A stretch of DNA of 45,146 nucleotides from an uncultured Verrucomicrobiota bacterium (GTDB taxonomy: Bacteria; Verrucomicrobiota; Verrucomicrobiia; Limisphaerales; UBA9464): the NCBI GenBank assembly GCA_903916195.1, contig CAIWVP010000038.1, forward strand, positions 1 through 45,146. The letters are read 5' to 3'. Below, piece after piece: positions 43,993-45,146 of the stretch (position 1 is its first letter; each line of letters begins with the position of its first letter). The notes under the pieces are model-generated. The model was not told the origin of the DNA. It saw only the letters and a program-made list of their open reading frames with translations, and made no database searches. A program made the position numbers and the translations under genes.

Positions 43993-45146
43993 ATGGGCGA
44001 TTCCCGGCAGAACCCTTTCTTCCTCGACCCGCGCATCGACCGGCGCGAGATGCTCCGCCGCGCCTCGAACGGCTTCGGCGCGCTCGCGCTGACCGCGCTG
44101 CTCGGCGGCAGGTCGGGCCTCCTCGCCGCGCCGGCCGCCGCGCCGCGCCGGCCGATGGCCCCGAAGGCGCCGCATGCCAAGCCGAAGGCGAAGAGCGTCA
44201 TCTTCCTCTTCATGGAGGGCGCGGTCTCGCAGGTCGACAGCTTCGACCACAAGCCGCTGCTCGCGAAGTACCACGGACAGGATCCTCGCAAGGCCATCGG
44301 CAAGCTGGAGAAGACGCAGTTCGAGGCGGTCGGGCAGGTGCTGAAGTCGCCGTGGCAGTTCCGTCAGCACGGACAGTCCGGCCTCTGGGTCAGCGAGTTG
44401 TTCCCCCATGTCGCGAGCCGCGCGGACGACCTGTGCGTGATCCGCTCGATGACCTCGAACTTCCCCGAGCACACCAGCGCGAACTATTTTCTCCACAGCG
44501 GCAGCGGGCTGCAGGGGCGTCCCAGCATGGGGGCCTGGGTGACCTACGGCCTCGGCAGCTCGAACGACGACCTGCCCGGCTACGTGGTGCTGAACGGCGG
44601 GCAGATCCCGTCCGGCGGTCTCGATACGTTCGGCAACGGTTTCTTGCCTGCGACCTACCAAGGTTCGCTCCTGCACGCGCGCGGCACGCCGCTCGCCAAC
44701 GTCGTCCCCAGCGAGCGCTCGGCGCCGCTCCAGGAAGCGAAGCTCCGGTTGGTCGGGCGTCTGAACCAGCACAGCCTCGAAGATTCCGTCCGATCCGACG
44801 CGCTCAGCTCCGCCATCTCCAACTACGAGCTGGCCGCGCGGATGCAGGTGGCGATCCCCGACCTGATGGACCTTGCCGGCGAGAGCGAGGCCACCAAGCG
44901 GTTGTACGGCATGGACGCGGCCTTCGAGCACACGCGCACCTACGGACGCGAATGCCTGCTGGCGCGACGGTTGGTCGAGCGCGGCGTGCGCTTCGTCGAG
45001 CTGACCATCCCGATGGTCGACGGATATTCGCGCTGGGACGCGCACGGCGGGTTGGTGAAGAACCACGGCGACAACGCCCGCGCCGTGGACCAGCCGATCG
45101 CGGGCCTGCTCATGGATCTCCGTCAACGCGGCCTGCTCGACGAGAC
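43993..45146 (+). CDS. DUF1501 protein, 3' end outside the window
   Basis: At least 384 codons are open to the window edge. It starts ATG 43993, one base after the DUF1553 stop. The N-terminus has a twin-arginine-like motif (DRREMLRRAS) before a hydrophobic stretch (ALALTALLGG), consistent with Tat export. Then KSVIFLFMEGAVSQVDSFDH is the DUF1501 sulfatase/phosphatase-like opening, followed by VIRSMTSNFPEHTSANY and, later, GVRFVELTI with WDAHGGLVKNHG. It is expected to work with the upstream DUF1553 protein in the periplasm. Confidence 0.9.
   Translation, partial: MGDSRQNPFFLDPRIDRREMLRRASNGFGALALTALLGGRSGLLAAPAAAPRRPMAPKAPHAKPKAKSVIFLFMEGAVSQVDSFDHKPLLAKYHGQDPRKAIGKLEKTQFEAVGQVLKSPWQFRQHGQSGLWVSELFPHVASRADDLCVIRSMTSNFPEHTSANYFLHSGSGLQGRPSMGAWVTYGLGSSNDDLPGYVVLNGGQIPSGGLDTFGNGFLPATYQGSLLHARGTPLANVVPSERSAPLQEAKLRLVGRLNQHSLEDSVRSDALSSAISNYELAARMQVAIPDLMDLAGESEATKRLYGMDAAFEHTRTYGRECLLARRLVERGVRFVELTIPMVDGYSRWDAHGGLVKNHGDNARAVDQPIAGLLMDLRQRGLLDE

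Noticed and set aside
41394-44303. 969-codon minus-strand open frame
   Set aside because: It is antisense to the DUF1549/DUF1553 gene and crosses into the DUF1501 gene; no protein character.

Overview
The window is about 45 kb of very GC-rich, gene-dense bacterial chromosome. Several features point to the Verrucomicrobiota (PVC superphylum). The right end carries a secreted DUF1549/DUF1553 (PSCyt2/PSD1) protein followed by a DUF1501 protein, a pair typical of Verrucomicrobia and Planctomycetes. There is a SecD-SecF fusion behind yajC, a DUF6797-type dehydrogenase next to a multihaem cytochrome c, and intergenic palindromes that translate as ADWQSAL and DTAGYKPAL, a signature I associate with verrucomicrobial repeats. 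Most start codons lack an obvious Shine-Dalgarno sequence. No database could be searched, so this assignment is inference from gene content.

Layout. 1-5.3 kb: a NIPSNAP lipoprotein, a dolichol-phosphate-mannose-synthase-like glycosyltransferase, tRNA-Lys(TTT), tRNA-Glu(TTC), then yajC-secDF. 5.3-8.2 kb: a DUF3445 haem protein, a possible 32-residue lipoprotein, galM, and pyrF on the opposite strand. 8.3-8.9 kb: a broken secreted-protein gene filled with repeats. 8.9-11.1 kb: a DapA-family lyase overlapping an MFS transporter. 11.2-14.8 kb: lepA, beta-carbonic anhydrase and signal peptidase I. 14.85-17.5 kb: REP-like palindromes, a membrane-anchored hypothetical, a TPR protein, a gene remnant and a 117-bp MITE-like element. 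17.5-22.6 kb (minus strand): a DUF6797-type secreted dehydrogenase followed by a five-CxxCH cytochrome, separated by a repeat and a transposase remnant. 22.9-23.7 kb: a branched-chain aminotransferase. 23.8-28.0 kb (minus strand): a tightly overlapping four-gene operon of two methyltransferases, a family-2 glycosyltransferase and a large YfhO-like membrane protein.

28.3-30.1 kb: a prepilin-like protein and an M48 protease. 30.2-36.1 kb: a MacA-like adaptor, ABC ATPase, DUF6483-like protein and two paralogous MacB-like permeases, with an oppositely oriented ParDE-like toxin-antitoxin pair between the permeases. 36.15-37 kb: a short GreB-like factor whose stop codon lies inside a repeat element, followed by a second repeat block. 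37-45 kb: a ChbG/YdjC-type deacetylase, a DUF309 protein, purH and a nitroreductase on the minus strand, then the DUF1549/DUF1553 and DUF1501 genes (the last runs off the window).

Most genes are ordinary housekeeping or envelope functions. The less expected material is between them. At least five kinds of short dispersed or inverted repeat occur, and two seem to have altered coding genes: the 8.3-kb secreted protein and the Gre factor. The toxin-antitoxin pair splits an exporter operon, and the exporter has one ATPase for two different permeases. I did not find a clearly new defence or biosynthetic system.
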